Below are positions 12,440 through 21,621 of a DNA stretch of 31,842 bases, in pieces (the first letter of the stretch is position 1; every line of letters begins with the position of its first letter). Made by a program: the position numbers and the translations under genes. The DNA comes from a virus. The notes under the pieces are model-generated. The model was not told the DNA's origin, did not search any database, and was given only the letters and a program-made list of their open reading frames with translations. The stretch lies in IMG/VR virus record IMGVR_UViG_3300021976_000054, positions 1 to 31,842 of that record; one strand, written 5' to 3'.

Positions 12440-13219
12440 TCAGATAGGCTGGACGACGAGTTTCTTAGCGGCAACTGTCCCATTTGTTGCTCCGAAAGCC
12501 TTGACGTCCATCCGGGTGTTGTATGAATTCCCCGGAGTCAATCCGGGAATAACCATGCTGGCCCCAAGTCGATTCGTGAAGACACTGCCAGCACATTGCA
12601 CCGCGTCATTATCCGTACCGACGAGGAAATCTGTGCCAGATCCAACGACCCCACCGTTACGGGTCCGGGGCGTGTAATACAACGTGGCCGCTGCTGTCGC
12701 CGCCCCACAGGTCAGTGCCGCTGAGTAATGGATCAGCACTTCGCCAGAAGGAGGACCGATGAATGCGATCCCGGGCATCGTACCGCCTGATCCCTGGCTG
12801 TAGCTCGTGCCGTTAGTCGTCGTCGTATCGTTGGCCGTGCTACGAAGTGTCTGACCCCCGAGCCGCACGATCCAGCCGCTGTTAGCCGAGTTGCGCATTA
12901 TGAGGTATTGAGTGTCTGTCTCGTAGGCGAGCATGCCGGCATGGGTGCTTGTCGGTCGCGTCACCGAGGTGCATGTGACGACAGTCGTGGAAAGCAACCA
13001 AGCGGAGTTCGCGCCATTCCGAACAATCATTAATCCGGTGTCGGTCTCTAACGCGATCATGCCGGCATACGTCGTGGTCGGACGAGTGCTGGATGTGCAG
13101 ATGATTAACCCGCCGAGATCACCATCCAAGATCGTCATATTGCTATTGTGGATTACGATGTCATAATCTTCGGGTCCAGCGGGAAGCTCCAAATTCAGCC
13201 GTGATGTGAAGGTGGCCAT
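12440..13219 (-). CDS. Tail-tip protein with duplicated knob module
   Basis: A 259-residue protein. After a short N-terminal segment (MATFTSRLNLELPAGPEDYD) it carries a ~38-residue module twice: CTSSTRPTTTYAGMIALETD, then VRNGANSAW, and again CTSVTRPTSTHAGMLAYETD, then MRNSANSGW (residues ~41-120). The C-terminal ~140 residues are beta-rich and Gly/Thr-rich. Modules of the form TRPxxxxAGMxAYETDT recur in actinophage tail-fibre and receptor-binding proteins. Position just after the 958-residue tail protein supports a receptor-binding or fibre role. Confidence 0.75.
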   Translation of the reverse strand: MATFTSRLNLELPAGPEDYDIVIHNSNMTILDGDLGGLIICTSSTRPTTTYAGMIALETDTGLMIVRNGANSAWLLSTTVVTCTSVTRPTSTHAGMLAYETDTQYLIMRNSANSGWIVRLGGQTLRSTANDTTTTNGTSYSQGSGGTMPGIAFIGPPSGEVLIHYSAALTCGAATAAATLYYTPRTRNGGVVGSGTDFLVGTDNDAVQCAGSVFTNRLGASMVIPGLTPGNSYNTRMDVKAFGATNGTVAAKKLVVQPI

Positions 13220-13220
13220 G

Positions 13221-13409
13221 TTATTCAGCCTCTTTTCTGAGCCGTGGAGGCTTCAGGATTTCTAATTCCAGATCCGTTTTCTCTACGTTCCGAACCTCGA
13301 CACCTCTATTTAACAGTAGAGCCCAATCAAAGTCATCGATGAGTGTTCGATGGGTTTGCCCATTTTCGATGTACCTCGCAAAATACAAATTACTGTGAGC
13401 CTCGTACAT
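13221..13409 (-). CDS. Small protein between tail genes, 62 residues
   Basis: ATG at 13409 has a strong GAGGAGGGGG upstream and fits exactly between the large tail gene (ends 13419) and the next tail-tip gene (starts 13219). The product begins MYEAHSNLYFARYIENGQTH and is mixed alpha/beta with an acidic stretch and a basic end. It may be a minor tail component or chaperone for the neighbouring protein; no family recognised. Confidence 0.75.
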   Translation of the reverse strand: MYEAHSNLYFARYIENGQTHRTLIDDFDWALLLNRGVEVRNVEKTDLELEILKPPRLRKEAE

Positions 13410-13418
13410 GCCCCCTCC

Positions 13419-16295
13419 TCAGTAAGGAATTGCGATGATGTGTCGGTCGTAGAACTGAGTGGTAGTTCCGGCCCCTCCGAAATTCCAACGAACCATCTGA
13501 AATGTGTAATCCCCGGGGGTTGGAAGATCTACCTTGAACGCCTTGCTTGCTCCGATAGATACATCCCCGCCCAGAACCATAAGCGACCTTGTTTCCGTAG
13601 CCCCTAAGAAATAACTGGAGGGGCCGAACGTATTAAACGACGCCATTCCACCAGTAGAGGGGGTCAGAGGGTTTATGTTACATCCAATGATGACAATGGC
13701 GGTCAGAGTATCTCCGACGGTCACCGTGGCCGTCGGACCAATGCCGCCAGCGGCAAAGTTTTGGAATCCTGCGGAGTAAGCTGCGTTCTCTATGCTCGTG
13801 ATGGTTTGGGATTGAACCCCAAAAGCCATTGTGTTGGCGCGAACCAATTTTCCGGCATCGCTAACGAATTCAATTCCATCTCCGCCCGGAGATTCAAGCT
13901 CCCCGATACGGGCAACGCGGAGACCATTGTCTTTGTAAACCTGCAAGCCGTGCCGGCCATCCGAACATTCCCCCAACTCCACGATAACGTTGCCGTTGGC
14001 GTTCTTAACGACTACCGCGCCGTCGGTAATCTCGACGTTCCCGCCGCCAGTAACCTTTATTCCAGCGTCGCCAAGCACATGCAGAAGTCCATTCTCAGTC
14101 TTCCAGTCTAGACCAAGAGTGTTGTCTTCCTTGTAGCCCTGAATCCCTGTGTGGCTGAGCTGCACACGAGGTCCGGTCTCGGCCGTCATAATCCTACCAG
14201 CCATTAATACCTCAGCTGTCATTCTACCAGCTGTGATCTTGCTCGCCGTAAGGTCCGAGACATATTGGCTGCTGATCAGTTCTGCCGAGGATTCCACTGC
14301 TGCCGAAGGGAGCGACTTGTTGCCCGCCTCATCGACTGCAATCACCTTGAAAAACATGGGCAAAGTATCTGTCGCCTGGACCGCTCCAGGATCTGGATTT
14401 GGAGGGCGAGGAGTTCCCGTAATCTGGAAACTAGCTACGGCCGGAATATTCCCGGTGATCATCCCCCAGTTAGCCATCATCTTGCCGATAAGGGTTTCAT
14501 CAACTGGATGGAACAGGGGCTCGCTACCCCCGTGGACTTCGAGATGATGCAAGTCTCGATCCAAATTAAATGCGCCACCGGCCGAGACTCCGAGCCTATG
14601 CACAATCTGGACCGACAGCAAGTTTGCTGCGACCTCTGGCGAAGCTGGCGTAGCAGGAGCGATATTGTCGTTGGTGGTCTGGAACTCCGCGAGCGTAGAC
14701 CAGGCCCCGTAGTTCGATGGGTTCGCCAAGTCAACGGCGCGGATCTGGATTTCATACGGCATCGAAGGGACGAGATCAAGAAGTCTAAATTGATTCAGGT
14801 CAAAAGCTGCCGCCGTGTAATGCCACTCGGTAGCGGGGAACGTAATCGGCTGATCAAAGGTGCCGTCTACCGCGAGTTGGTCATGCGTGAAAGCACTCAT
14901 CATCGTATGCGTCGTAGGAACAAGCGGGGTCGTGGCAGTACGATATCGGATATCGTAGTGCGATCCATCCGTTATGGGAGATCCGCCAATGTTCAAAGGT
15001 GTCAGCCAGGATAGCAGCGCGTCTCCCCGTGCCTCGCCAGTAACGGGACTCTGGTAGACGCCCTGCCGGAATGGCTCAACCCAAACCGTAATGTCCGGGA
15101 CAGTCGTGTCGATCTCAGGCGGAGTAACCGGGAAAGTACCCGAGCCCCCTTCTGTGAGCGACCGGTTATAGCCACCAACGACGATCGTTGTATCGCCAGA
15201 CTCAGGCTCGAAATAGTCCGTTAGGTCGAACCAGCTGCCGTTACCATCTCGATAACAGACTGACATTCCCTTTGTGATTGGCCAAGTGGTCTCGGTGAAT
15301 TTTAGCTTGAGAGGATAGATCCGTTGCCCTCGGAACATCACTTCATTAGCGACGTCCACCAATTCCATCTCTGGATCCCAAACCCAAAGATAGTCGCCAA
15401 CTTCAGCCTCGCCTTTGATGTCATAATACTTTGTAGACAAACTCAGCGCGTCGCGAGTGCTGCTGAATCGGTTGAGCTGCAACTGTGCACGGGCATCCGC
15501 ATTGTCCGGGTCGGTCTCGGACTCCTGCACGATCCTTGTCATCTTGATAGCGTTGCCATAAAGATCCTTGTACGGATTTAGGCCAGGGTCGATATCCGCT
15601 GTTGCGCTTGCGAAGGACCCATTAGAACCCTGCGCCATAAGTACGACCCGAGTCGAGAAGTCTTCAGTGTCCGATTCAGTTTCGAGATTTCCATCGAAAC
15701 CACGAACGAACATGTCGAGTTCGCTGCCGGTGAGCGAGAGCGCGTGGGATGGCTTGCGCTGCACTACCACATTTGGATTGACTCTGAATAGATCGCTCTC
15801 CAGCCCAGCGTCTAGCGTTCCATCGCCATTAACTCGCCACACCGCTCCGACCGTCTGGCAGATATAGTCGATCACTTCGCGCCGGGATTGAAACTGGTGC
15901 GACCCTGTCCAGGTCTCGGCGATATTGAAAATTGCTCCGGCAGTTACCGATCCGGATGGCGGCAAGAGTGCAGTTATGACGTCTTGGAAATCTTCCCCCG
16001 TGAAAGAAACCAGGGTTTCGATAATGTCGCCTTTGTTATCGGGATCTCCTAGCCACATGGCCATCCCGAGACCGCCGATAGTCTTCTTCTCCCCCTGCTC
16101 GCTCCTAGCCCGCAGGACCCCAGTGTAACGCGATGTCTTAAGCAGTGAGTCTCCCGCGACGCGGGGATCGACCTTGCCGACGTGCACGACGATATGCCCG
16201 AAATAACCAATCTTGTCCCAGATGCTGGCAGGCATGTCCTCGCGCAATTTGAGATTCCAATTGCCCAATGCTCGCAAAGTTTCAGTTACCGACAT
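13419..16295 (-). CDS. Large tail-tip protein with FN3-like domains
   Basis: A 958-residue protein. The first ~400 residues resemble the baseplate/tail-associated proteins of actinophages of the ReqiPepy6-Gp37 kind. Residues ~410-535 hold an FN3-like beta-sandwich (ALLSWLTPLNIGGSP, later MPYEIQIRAVD) and a second related domain follows to ~665. A helical linker (SDLTASKITAGRMTAE) near residue 695 precedes a beta-rich C-terminal part, perhaps a trimeric fibre-like tip. Position after tape measure and Dit-like genes fits a tail-associated protein that links the tail tube to receptor-binding parts. ATG at 16295 overlaps the Dit-like stop (TAATG). Confidence 0.85.
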   Translation of the reverse strand: MSVTETLRALGNWNLKLREDMPASIWDKIGYFGHIVVHVGKVDPRVAGDSLLKTSRYTGVLRARSEQGEKKTIGGLGMAMWLGDPDNKGDIIETLVSFTGEDFQDVITALLPPSGSVTAGAIFNIAETWTGSHQFQSRREVIDYICQTVGAVWRVNGDGTLDAGLESDLFRVNPNVVVQRKPSHALSLTGSELDMFVRGFDGNLETESDTEDFSTRVVLMAQGSNGSFASATADIDPGLNPYKDLYGNAIKMTRIVQESETDPDNADARAQLQLNRFSSTRDALSLSTKYYDIKGEAEVGDYLWVWDPEMELVDVANEVMFRGQRIYPLKLKFTETTWPITKGMSVCYRDGNGSWFDLTDYFEPESGDTTIVVGGYNRSLTEGGSGTFPVTPPEIDTTVPDITVWVEPFRQGVYQSPVTGEARGDALLSWLTPLNIGGSPITDGSHYDIRYRTATTPLVPTTHTMMSAFTHDQLAVDGTFDQPITFPATEWHYTAAAFDLNQFRLLDLVPSMPYEIQIRAVDLANPSNYGAWSTLAEFQTTNDNIAPATPASPEVAANLLSVQIVHRLGVSAGGAFNLDRDLHHLEVHGGSEPLFHPVDETLIGKMMANWGMITGNIPAVASFQITGTPRPPNPDPGAVQATDTLPMFFKVIAVDEAGNKSLPSAAVESSAELISSQYVSDLTASKITAGRMTAEVLMAGRIMTAETGPRVQLSHTGIQGYKEDNTLGLDWKTENGLLHVLGDAGIKVTGGGNVEITDGAVVVKNANGNVIVELGECSDGRHGLQVYKDNGLRVARIGELESPGGDGIEFVSDAGKLVRANTMAFGVQSQTITSIENAAYSAGFQNFAAGGIGPTATVTVGDTLTAIVIIGCNINPLTPSTGGMASFNTFGPSSYFLGATETRSLMVLGGDVSIGASKAFKVDLPTPGDYTFQMVRWNFGGAGTTTQFYDRHIIAIPY

Positions 16296-17482
16296 TATCG
16301 TCTCACCGCCTGTACCAATTCCGAAGGTGCTCCAACATATTGCTTCTGCAAGTCGGCTGCCTGGTCTCCGACTACGGCACCCGTGCCTCCGGCAATTACC
16401 CCGACATATGCATCCAGGGTTACAGTCGAAGCCTTCTCAATCGCCCCATTCACGATATCTGGTGTGAATGCCTTGGCCGACCCGAGGATGTACTTGTTGG
16501 TGTCCCCATCGTTGACATTAGCTACTACTGCCCCCGTCAATGCACTCGTACCAGCTTCGATCGTCCCACGCGCGATCCGGAGCGTCGCAGCGAACTCAGA
16601 TTGGATATAAATCTCGAGAAGACGACTTCCTCGTCGAAGCGTGAGGTCTACAAAGGTCCGGCCAGTTGTTTGCGCCTTCGTAAGCCGGACAGTCGCGGAC
16701 TCATATCTATTGTCAATCAACGTGCAGTACGTGAAAGGGGAAAGTCCGACCCCGCCTGCCAGCAAGTTCCAAACCTTAGGCTTCCAAGACCCTCCGGTCC
16801 AGGCAGACACTTCGAGTGCCGTTCCGGGGCGGACTCGGACAAGGCCGTTCGACAGCTCCCAGGCTACCGGGTCACAGAGCAGGGCGATTCCCGCGCGCTC
16901 GGCGCTGTTCGAGTCGAGGAACCGAACCCGGCCCCCGGCATACCCTCCCGGGGCTACCGCCCACCGGGGACTCACGTCGGCCCCAAGTCCCCGGTACAAC
17001 TTGACGGCTCCGTCTTCCGCCGTACGGGTGAGAACCGAGGAGACCGTGGCGTTTGACCAGTAGGCGTTGTGCCCGATCGCCGGAGCGTGGGTGCGCTCGC
17101 CGACAACCGAGAAAACGTTCACTCGGGTAATCGATCCGCTGAGTCGAGATTCGATGTCTACTTCGGACACGGTGCCGAGCCGGACCAACGTGCAGGTCCA
17201 GCGGAAGACTCGGATAGCTCCGTCATCCCAATCTTCGATTGTGCCCGATGCGGTCTCGACTTGGTAAAAACCATCGAGGTAGCTCTTGTCTGTAAAAAGG
17301 ACAGGCACCATCTGCCCGTCCATCGAGAGGAAGTCTTCGCGGCGAGCTATGACCTGGGCAGGGGAAAGACGGGGGACCGACTCCTGCCCACTCAGCGTCA
17401 TGATTCGGGTGTCGCCATTCTCGGCAACGGATAAATCTTCCCGCATCACCATGCGTCCTATAGAGACTGTTGGCCTAGACAT
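16295..17482 (-). CDS. Distal tail (Dit)-like protein
   Basis: A 395-residue protein right after the tape measure, where siphophages encode the distal tail or minor tail protein. It is beta-rich with many Trp and Gly, as expected for Dit or galectin-like tail adaptors (WAVAPGGYAGGRVRFLDSNS, later VWNLLAGGVGL). The start overlaps the end of the tape measure gene by eight bases. Identification rests mainly on gene order and length, so minor tail protein is the safe description. Confidence 0.75.
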   Translation of the reverse strand: MSRPTVSIGRMVMREDLSVAENGDTRIMTLSGQESVPRLSPAQVIARREDFLSMDGQMVPVLFTDKSYLDGFYQVETASGTIEDWDDGAIRVFRWTCTLVRLGTVSEVDIESRLSGSITRVNVFSVVGERTHAPAIGHNAYWSNATVSSVLTRTAEDGAVKLYRGLGADVSPRWAVAPGGYAGGRVRFLDSNSAERAGIALLCDPVAWELSNGLVRVRPGTALEVSAWTGGSWKPKVWNLLAGGVGLSPFTYCTLIDNRYESATVRLTKAQTTGRTFVDLTLRRGSRLLEIYIQSEFAATLRIARGTIEAGTSALTGAVVANVNDGDTNKYILGSAKAFTPDIVNGAIEKASTVTLDAYVGVIAGGTGAVVGDQAADLQKQYVGAPSELVQAVRR

Positions 17483-20400
17483 AGTCCCTGTCCACCTGCC
17501 TGATTCCGTCCTTGATGCCTACCATGGCCCTGCGCCAGGCGACCGGGTCTGTCGGGTCGAGGTTGCCTGTTACCTGCAAGGTGAGGTGCCCGATACTGAT
17601 CGAGGCCGCACCTCCGCTCGTTGCTGCTGCTGCGCTGCCCGCTGTCGGGCGACGTGCCGCGCTTCCGAGTCCGACCGGCTCCTGCGTCGCTCCGGTCATC
17701 GCGAACACCATGCCGCTCGGGGAGGTCAAGTCGAGTCCGGGGATCGGCACGCTCGCCGCGCTGGCCATGCTGAGAGCTGCTTTCTCGACGTTCGAACGCA
17801 TCCCTTCGAGACCCTTGATAAAGCCCTCGCCAAGCATCTCACCAGCAAACTGCATGAGCTTCGAAGGCGAGGCAATACCAAAGAAATTCCTAACGGCATC
17901 CCAGGCATCCTGTGCAAGCCGCTTAAGTTCATTGCCGATCTTACTACCAATGCTGCCGATGCCACGCAAAATCCCGTTGATAATATCCTTGCCCAGGTTA
18001 ACCATCATCCCAGGCAGCGACTTGATAAAGTTCCCAATCTTGCCTGGCAACCCCTGGAACAGCTGACCGACCTTGCCGAGCCCGTTGGTAACGAAGTTCC
18101 CGATATTGTCCATCATCCCGGAGATCTTATCTCCGATCCAGTTCCAAGCATCTTCTACGCCGCCCATGATTAGATCATGGCTGGACTTGAAGAAATTGTT
18201 AATCCCTTCTAGGCCACTAGTGATGAAATTCCAGGTCCGCTGCAACGGCTCGATGATAGCGTTTTCGATAGCGGTCCATGTCGTTTCGGCCGCTGTCTTA
18301 ATCCAATCCCAGGCAGCCTTGATCTTCGGGCCGATAACATCCCAGTTCTCAATAATAAGAATGACGAGAGCCGCGATAAGTGAGCCAATGAGAACAAACG
18401 GGTTTGCTTTCATCACCCCATTTAGAGCAGCCCACGCGGCCTTCGCGAGATTGACAGCCGTATTCATTGCGTAGATGCTACCAATGAACGGGCCTAGGAA
18501 TGGCGAGGCCCAGGCAAGGAACTCCGCGAATGGCTTGAGTACTTCGCCAAGAACCTGGAATGCCCCAGCTAACAATCCCCCAGCCGCATCAGCGACGCCA
18601 ACAATCAGCGGCTCGAGAATCACCAGTAGATCAGCAGCTGATTCGAGAAGGGTAAGGAATACCTTGCCCCATGCGCCACCGATAGACCGCAGGATCGCGC
18701 CCAGCGACTGAAGTGCCTCCTGACCCTCCGCCGTCTTGAGGAACTCGGCAACCTTGCCGGTCAGTTCCGTGAGAGTGCCGAGAGCTCCCCCGCCAGCCTG
18801 GTCCAATCCGGTGAATACGCTCGCGATGATCGACCCAAGGTTCTTGAGAAGTTGCCAAAGCTCCTTTGCCGCATCAATACCGCCTTGCATCCACTCCTTG
18901 AGTTTCCCGCTCTCGCGAGCAGCGGCGATAAATTCTCGGAACCGAGCGGCGGCATTCGATGCCCCAGTTGCCATGTCGGGCAAGAAGTCTGATCCGACGG
19001 CCGCGATATCTAGGAACGCGGCGAGCAGATCTCGAACAACAGTCTTCAGGTTTCCGACCGCGAGGCCAGTGTTGTCGAAGATCTGCCGAACGTTGCTGAT
19101 TGCTTCGGCGGATTTGAGGAATCCAACAGCTTCTTTAATCATACCATTCAGGCCGTCAGCAATACCACCCGCGCCCTCTTGCAACAACGGGAAGTAAATT
19201 TCCGCGAGGGGCTTGATCTCCTTCGCTAGACCAGCGAACAGCCGGTCCTGAATCGCGAACTTGACCTGTTTCCAAGCTCCAGCCTGATCCAGGATCGCCC
19301 CGACGAACTCGCGAGCGACCGGCGAGATATTCTTCATCGCCTCGCTAACCTGCGAGGCCGCTCCGGTCCCCGCGTCCGCCGCGCTTAGGTAAGCGTCTTC
19401 CAGGGCCTGCTGGGCCTCTACGATCCCCTGGACCGCATCGCGGATATCTCGACCGGCCTGCACCTGTTGCAGGCGTGCGGACTCGCCCGCGTCTGCGAAG
19501 GATTGCTGTGCATCGGCAACGCTCTGGTTCGCGGCGCGGACATCGTCTTGCGCGGCCACAACCGATTCGGAGCCGGCAACTCCCTTGGCAGCGGCAACTG
19601 TCGCATCGTCCCCAAGCCGCTGATTAGCGAGTCGAGTCTGTTCCAGCGCGAGACGTTGCTTCTCGAGATTTAGGATCGCCTGTGCACGATCGTTCTCGGT
19701 CGAGGTCGGGTCGGCAAGAACCTTGTTGAGATCTTCCTGGGCTCGCGCGATATCTAGGATCGCCTGGCGTTCGTCGAGCGCTCCACCCGTGAGCGCGAGC
19801 CGCATATCTTCGAGCTGCCGAGTCGCGTCCTGCCGAGCCTTCGTCAGGTTGCTCTGTGCCCGTTGCGCATCCCGCTGAGCATTGACGAGATCCCGCTCAG
19901 CCGACAGGATCGCTCGGGCAGCCTGGATCGCACCGCGTGCGGCTTCTTCCCGAGTCTGCTGCAAGTTCTCGTAAGCGCTAGCGAGACTTCGCTGGGCCGA
20001 CTCGATCGCCTGGGCAGCCGACCGCTGAGCCTTCGCACTGCTCGCCGCTCCCGAGCCAGCCGACTTCGCATCGGCCCCGGCGGCCTTAAAAACCGCCCCG
20101 ATCCCGCTCATGCCGATGGCTAGCGTGCCCGCTACGGCTCCGAGAGCAGCAAGAGCACCTGCCGCCACCCCGGCGAGCCCGGCGAGCGCTACGAGCGATA
20201 CGCCGAGTCCTGCGACGTGCGGTACGGCGATCGCCACCCCGCCAACCATAATCTTGAGCCGGTTGCTGAACAGGTTCAGGCCGCTTGCCGCTGACTTTGT
20301 GTTCCTATCAATATTCTTGAGACGGCTGGAAGCCGCATCCATGCCGCTCGAATCGACATTGACGTCGGATGCGGAAGCCGGTGTGTTCGCGAGCTTCTGC

Positions 20401-20813
20401 CGAGCAATCTGCAACGCCCGTGTCGACGACGCGAGTCGTTCCGAAGTGGAAGCGGACTGCGTCTGCGCTCGCTGCAATGCCCTCTCGGCGTTCGTAATAT
20501 CCTTCGCCGCTGCCCCAGACTTAGCGCGTACGGCAGCGAGCGATTCCTCAGCAGCCTGAATTCGAGCCTTTGCTGAGGTTTCCGCTGCGGTGTGCCGAGA
20601 CACGTCGGTCGTAAGCTGCTTAACGGCACGCGAGATGTTGTCGTACGCTGCCTGCATTTGCTCCGCTGCGCCTTGAACCTGGTCGCCCGACGCAGCGGAG
20701 TCTCTGCCAACATTCTTTATGTCCTGCTGGGCTTCCTTGACGCGCTTACCATCGTAATCGATACGAATAGTCCCGTGCGCTCTGCCAAGGTTGTAGTCGG
20801 CGATCGGACCCAC
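17475..20813 (-). CDS. Tape measure protein
   Basis: At 1112 residues this is the longest gene, in the usual place after the frameshifted tail chaperones. It has long helical/coiled-coil stretches rich in Ala, Gln, Arg and Asp (residues ~20-190 and ~245-480), hydrophobic segments that may cross the host membrane (~187-240 and ~800-825), and a C-terminal part with ASPSKLMQFAGEMLGEGF, typical of tape measure proteins. The length sets tail length; by the usual ~0.15 nm per residue rule it would be near 165 nm. Start is GTG 20813, directly after the stop of the chaperone extension. No zinc-peptidase or lysozyme motif was seen. Confidence 0.95.
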   Translation of the reverse strand: MGPIADYNLGRAHGTIRIDYDGKRVKEAQQDIKNVGRDSAASGDQVQGAAEQMQAAYDNISRAVKQLTTDVSRHTAAETSAKARIQAAEESLAAVRAKSGAAAKDITNAERALQRAQTQSASTSERLASSTRALQIARQKLANTPASASDVNVDSSGMDAASSRLKNIDRNTKSAASGLNLFSNRLKIMVGGVAIAVPHVAGLGVSLVALAGLAGVAAGALAALGAVAGTLAIGMSGIGAVFKAAGADAKSAGSGAASSAKAQRSAAQAIESAQRSLASAYENLQQTREEAARGAIQAARAILSAERDLVNAQRDAQRAQSNLTKARQDATRQLEDMRLALTGGALDERQAILDIARAQEDLNKVLADPTSTENDRAQAILNLEKQRLALEQTRLANQRLGDDATVAAAKGVAGSESVVAAQDDVRAANQSVADAQQSFADAGESARLQQVQAGRDIRDAVQGIVEAQQALEDAYLSAADAGTGAASQVSEAMKNISPVAREFVGAILDQAGAWKQVKFAIQDRLFAGLAKEIKPLAEIYFPLLQEGAGGIADGLNGMIKEAVGFLKSAEAISNVRQIFDNTGLAVGNLKTVVRDLLAAFLDIAAVGSDFLPDMATGASNAAARFREFIAAARESGKLKEWMQGGIDAAKELWQLLKNLGSIIASVFTGLDQAGGGALGTLTELTGKVAEFLKTAEGQEALQSLGAILRSIGGAWGKVFLTLLESAADLLVILEPLIVGVADAAGGLLAGAFQVLGEVLKPFAEFLAWASPFLGPFIGSIYAMNTAVNLAKAAWAALNGVMKANPFVLIGSLIAALVILIIENWDVIGPKIKAAWDWIKTAAETTWTAIENAIIEPLQRTWNFITSGLEGINNFFKSSHDLIMGGVEDAWNWIGDKISGMMDNIGNFVTNGLGKVGQLFQGLPGKIGNFIKSLPGMMVNLGKDIINGILRGIGSIGSKIGNELKRLAQDAWDAVRNFFGIASPSKLMQFAGEMLGEGFIKGLEGMRSNVEKAALSMASAASVPIPGLDLTSPSGMVFAMTGATQEPVGLGSAARRPTAGSAAAATSGGAASISIGHLTLQVTGNLDPTDPVAWRRAMVGIKDGIRQVDRDYV

Positions 20814-21110
20814 CTACCCCTTCAGCTTAGCCATAGGATCTCGGTAACGCTTCTTTTCCTTAGTCCCAAGCCAGCGAGTTAATGTCTCCTGGATCTTCTG
20901 GTTCCGCATCGCCGCGCTAAGCGGTTTCTTTCTCTTGCCCTGCTCGGTTGCCTTTTCCAATGCTTCGTCGAGTTGGGTTCCGAAATGCATAACCGCTCGG
21001 TCCAGGTGGTAAGCCGATACCTTGTCTGGAAGCCCGAGGAGATCAGAGGGGCGGCTCTGATACGCCTTCGCTAGATTCCACATCTCCCACAGGTTCGTCG
21101 GCGTCCTCAC
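20814..21110 (-). CDS. Tail assembly chaperone extension (frameshift product)
   Basis: This 98-codon frame overlaps the end of the upstream chaperone in the +1 frame and ends immediately before the tape measure. Its sequence (LWEMWNLAKAYQSRPSDLLG, then YHLDRAVMHFGTQLDEALE) matches the second part of actinophage tail chaperones (lambda GT equivalent). The GTG at 21110 lacks a good Shine-Dalgarno site. Shifting +1 at TTT-CGT (21114-21109) would join the first 156 residues of the upstream protein to these 98, giving a ~254-residue fusion. Such fusions bind the tape measure while the short form supports tail-tube assembly. Confidence 0.8.
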   Translation of the reverse strand: MRTPTNLWEMWNLAKAYQSRPSDLLGLPDKVSAYHLDRAVMHFGTQLDEALEKATEQGKRKKPLSAAMRNQKIQETLTRWLGTKEKKRYRDPMAKLKG

Positions 21111-21579
21111 GAAATTTTTCGAGATCCCCGCTGTTCCCGAGTGCGTAGTTGAAGATGAACATCTTGTCTGTGAAGTTGATCGAATCGGTATAAACTAGAC
21201 CATCAACTTTCCTCGCCTCGTCGATCTTGCCATTCGCGTCGCGAGGCGGCACAGAAAGAGCCGGTTTGACAACGGTGTAGGCGACCACAGTCTCAACAAC
21301 CTGGCCGAATTCCTTCATCTGCTCCGGCTTGTCGAGAAGGGTCCTCATCGCCTTAGCATCAACCGCATCGGCGATCTTCGGGGTCGGACCGGCATTCGGA
21401 ACGAGTTCCTCCGAGACGATGCTCGTAAGGAAATCGACCTTGTTAAGAATTCCCTCGGCAAGCAGATCTACCATATCAACCTTGCGCACGAGACAGACCT
21501 GCCCAGAAGGACAGGTCAAATCCTCGCCCGTATTTCCCCAAGCCGTAGCGGCATACTTATCTTCAGTGGTGGATGGCAT
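21043..21579 (-). CDS. Tail assembly chaperone (lambda G equivalent)
   Basis: A 178-residue protein (MPSTTEDKYAATAWGNTGED) placed between major tail protein and tape measure. AGGAGAG precedes the ATG. The C-terminal ~22 residues after the putative shift site are acidic and Ser/Glu-rich, as is common for the unshifted form. Its last 68 bases overlap the downstream frame that encodes the extension. Role: keep the tape measure in solution and guide tail-tube polymerisation; not found in the mature virion in studied phages. Confidence 0.85.
   Translation of the reverse strand: MPSTTEDKYAATAWGNTGEDLTCPSGQVCLVRKVDMVDLLAEGILNKVDFLTSIVSEELVPNAGPTPKIADAVDAKAMRTLLDKPEQMKEFGQVVETVVAYTVVKPALSVPPRDANGKIDEARKVDGLVYTDSINFTDKMFIFNYALGNSGDLEKFREDADEPVGDVESSEGVSEPPL
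21108..21120 (-). promoter_or_regulatory. Putative programmed +1 frameshift site
   Basis: Minus-strand zero-frame codons GAA AAA TTT CGT. A P-site Phe tRNA on TTT can re-pair with TTC after a +1 slip, entering the frame GTG AGG ACG. TTT-CGT is the same slip pair as in the influenza PA-X +1 site. A -2 slip on the A-run is an alternative. Confidence 0.6.
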
Positions 21580-21621
21580 CTCCGTGCTCTCCTAAATTCC
21601 AGTTTTGCTAACGAGTTCTAT

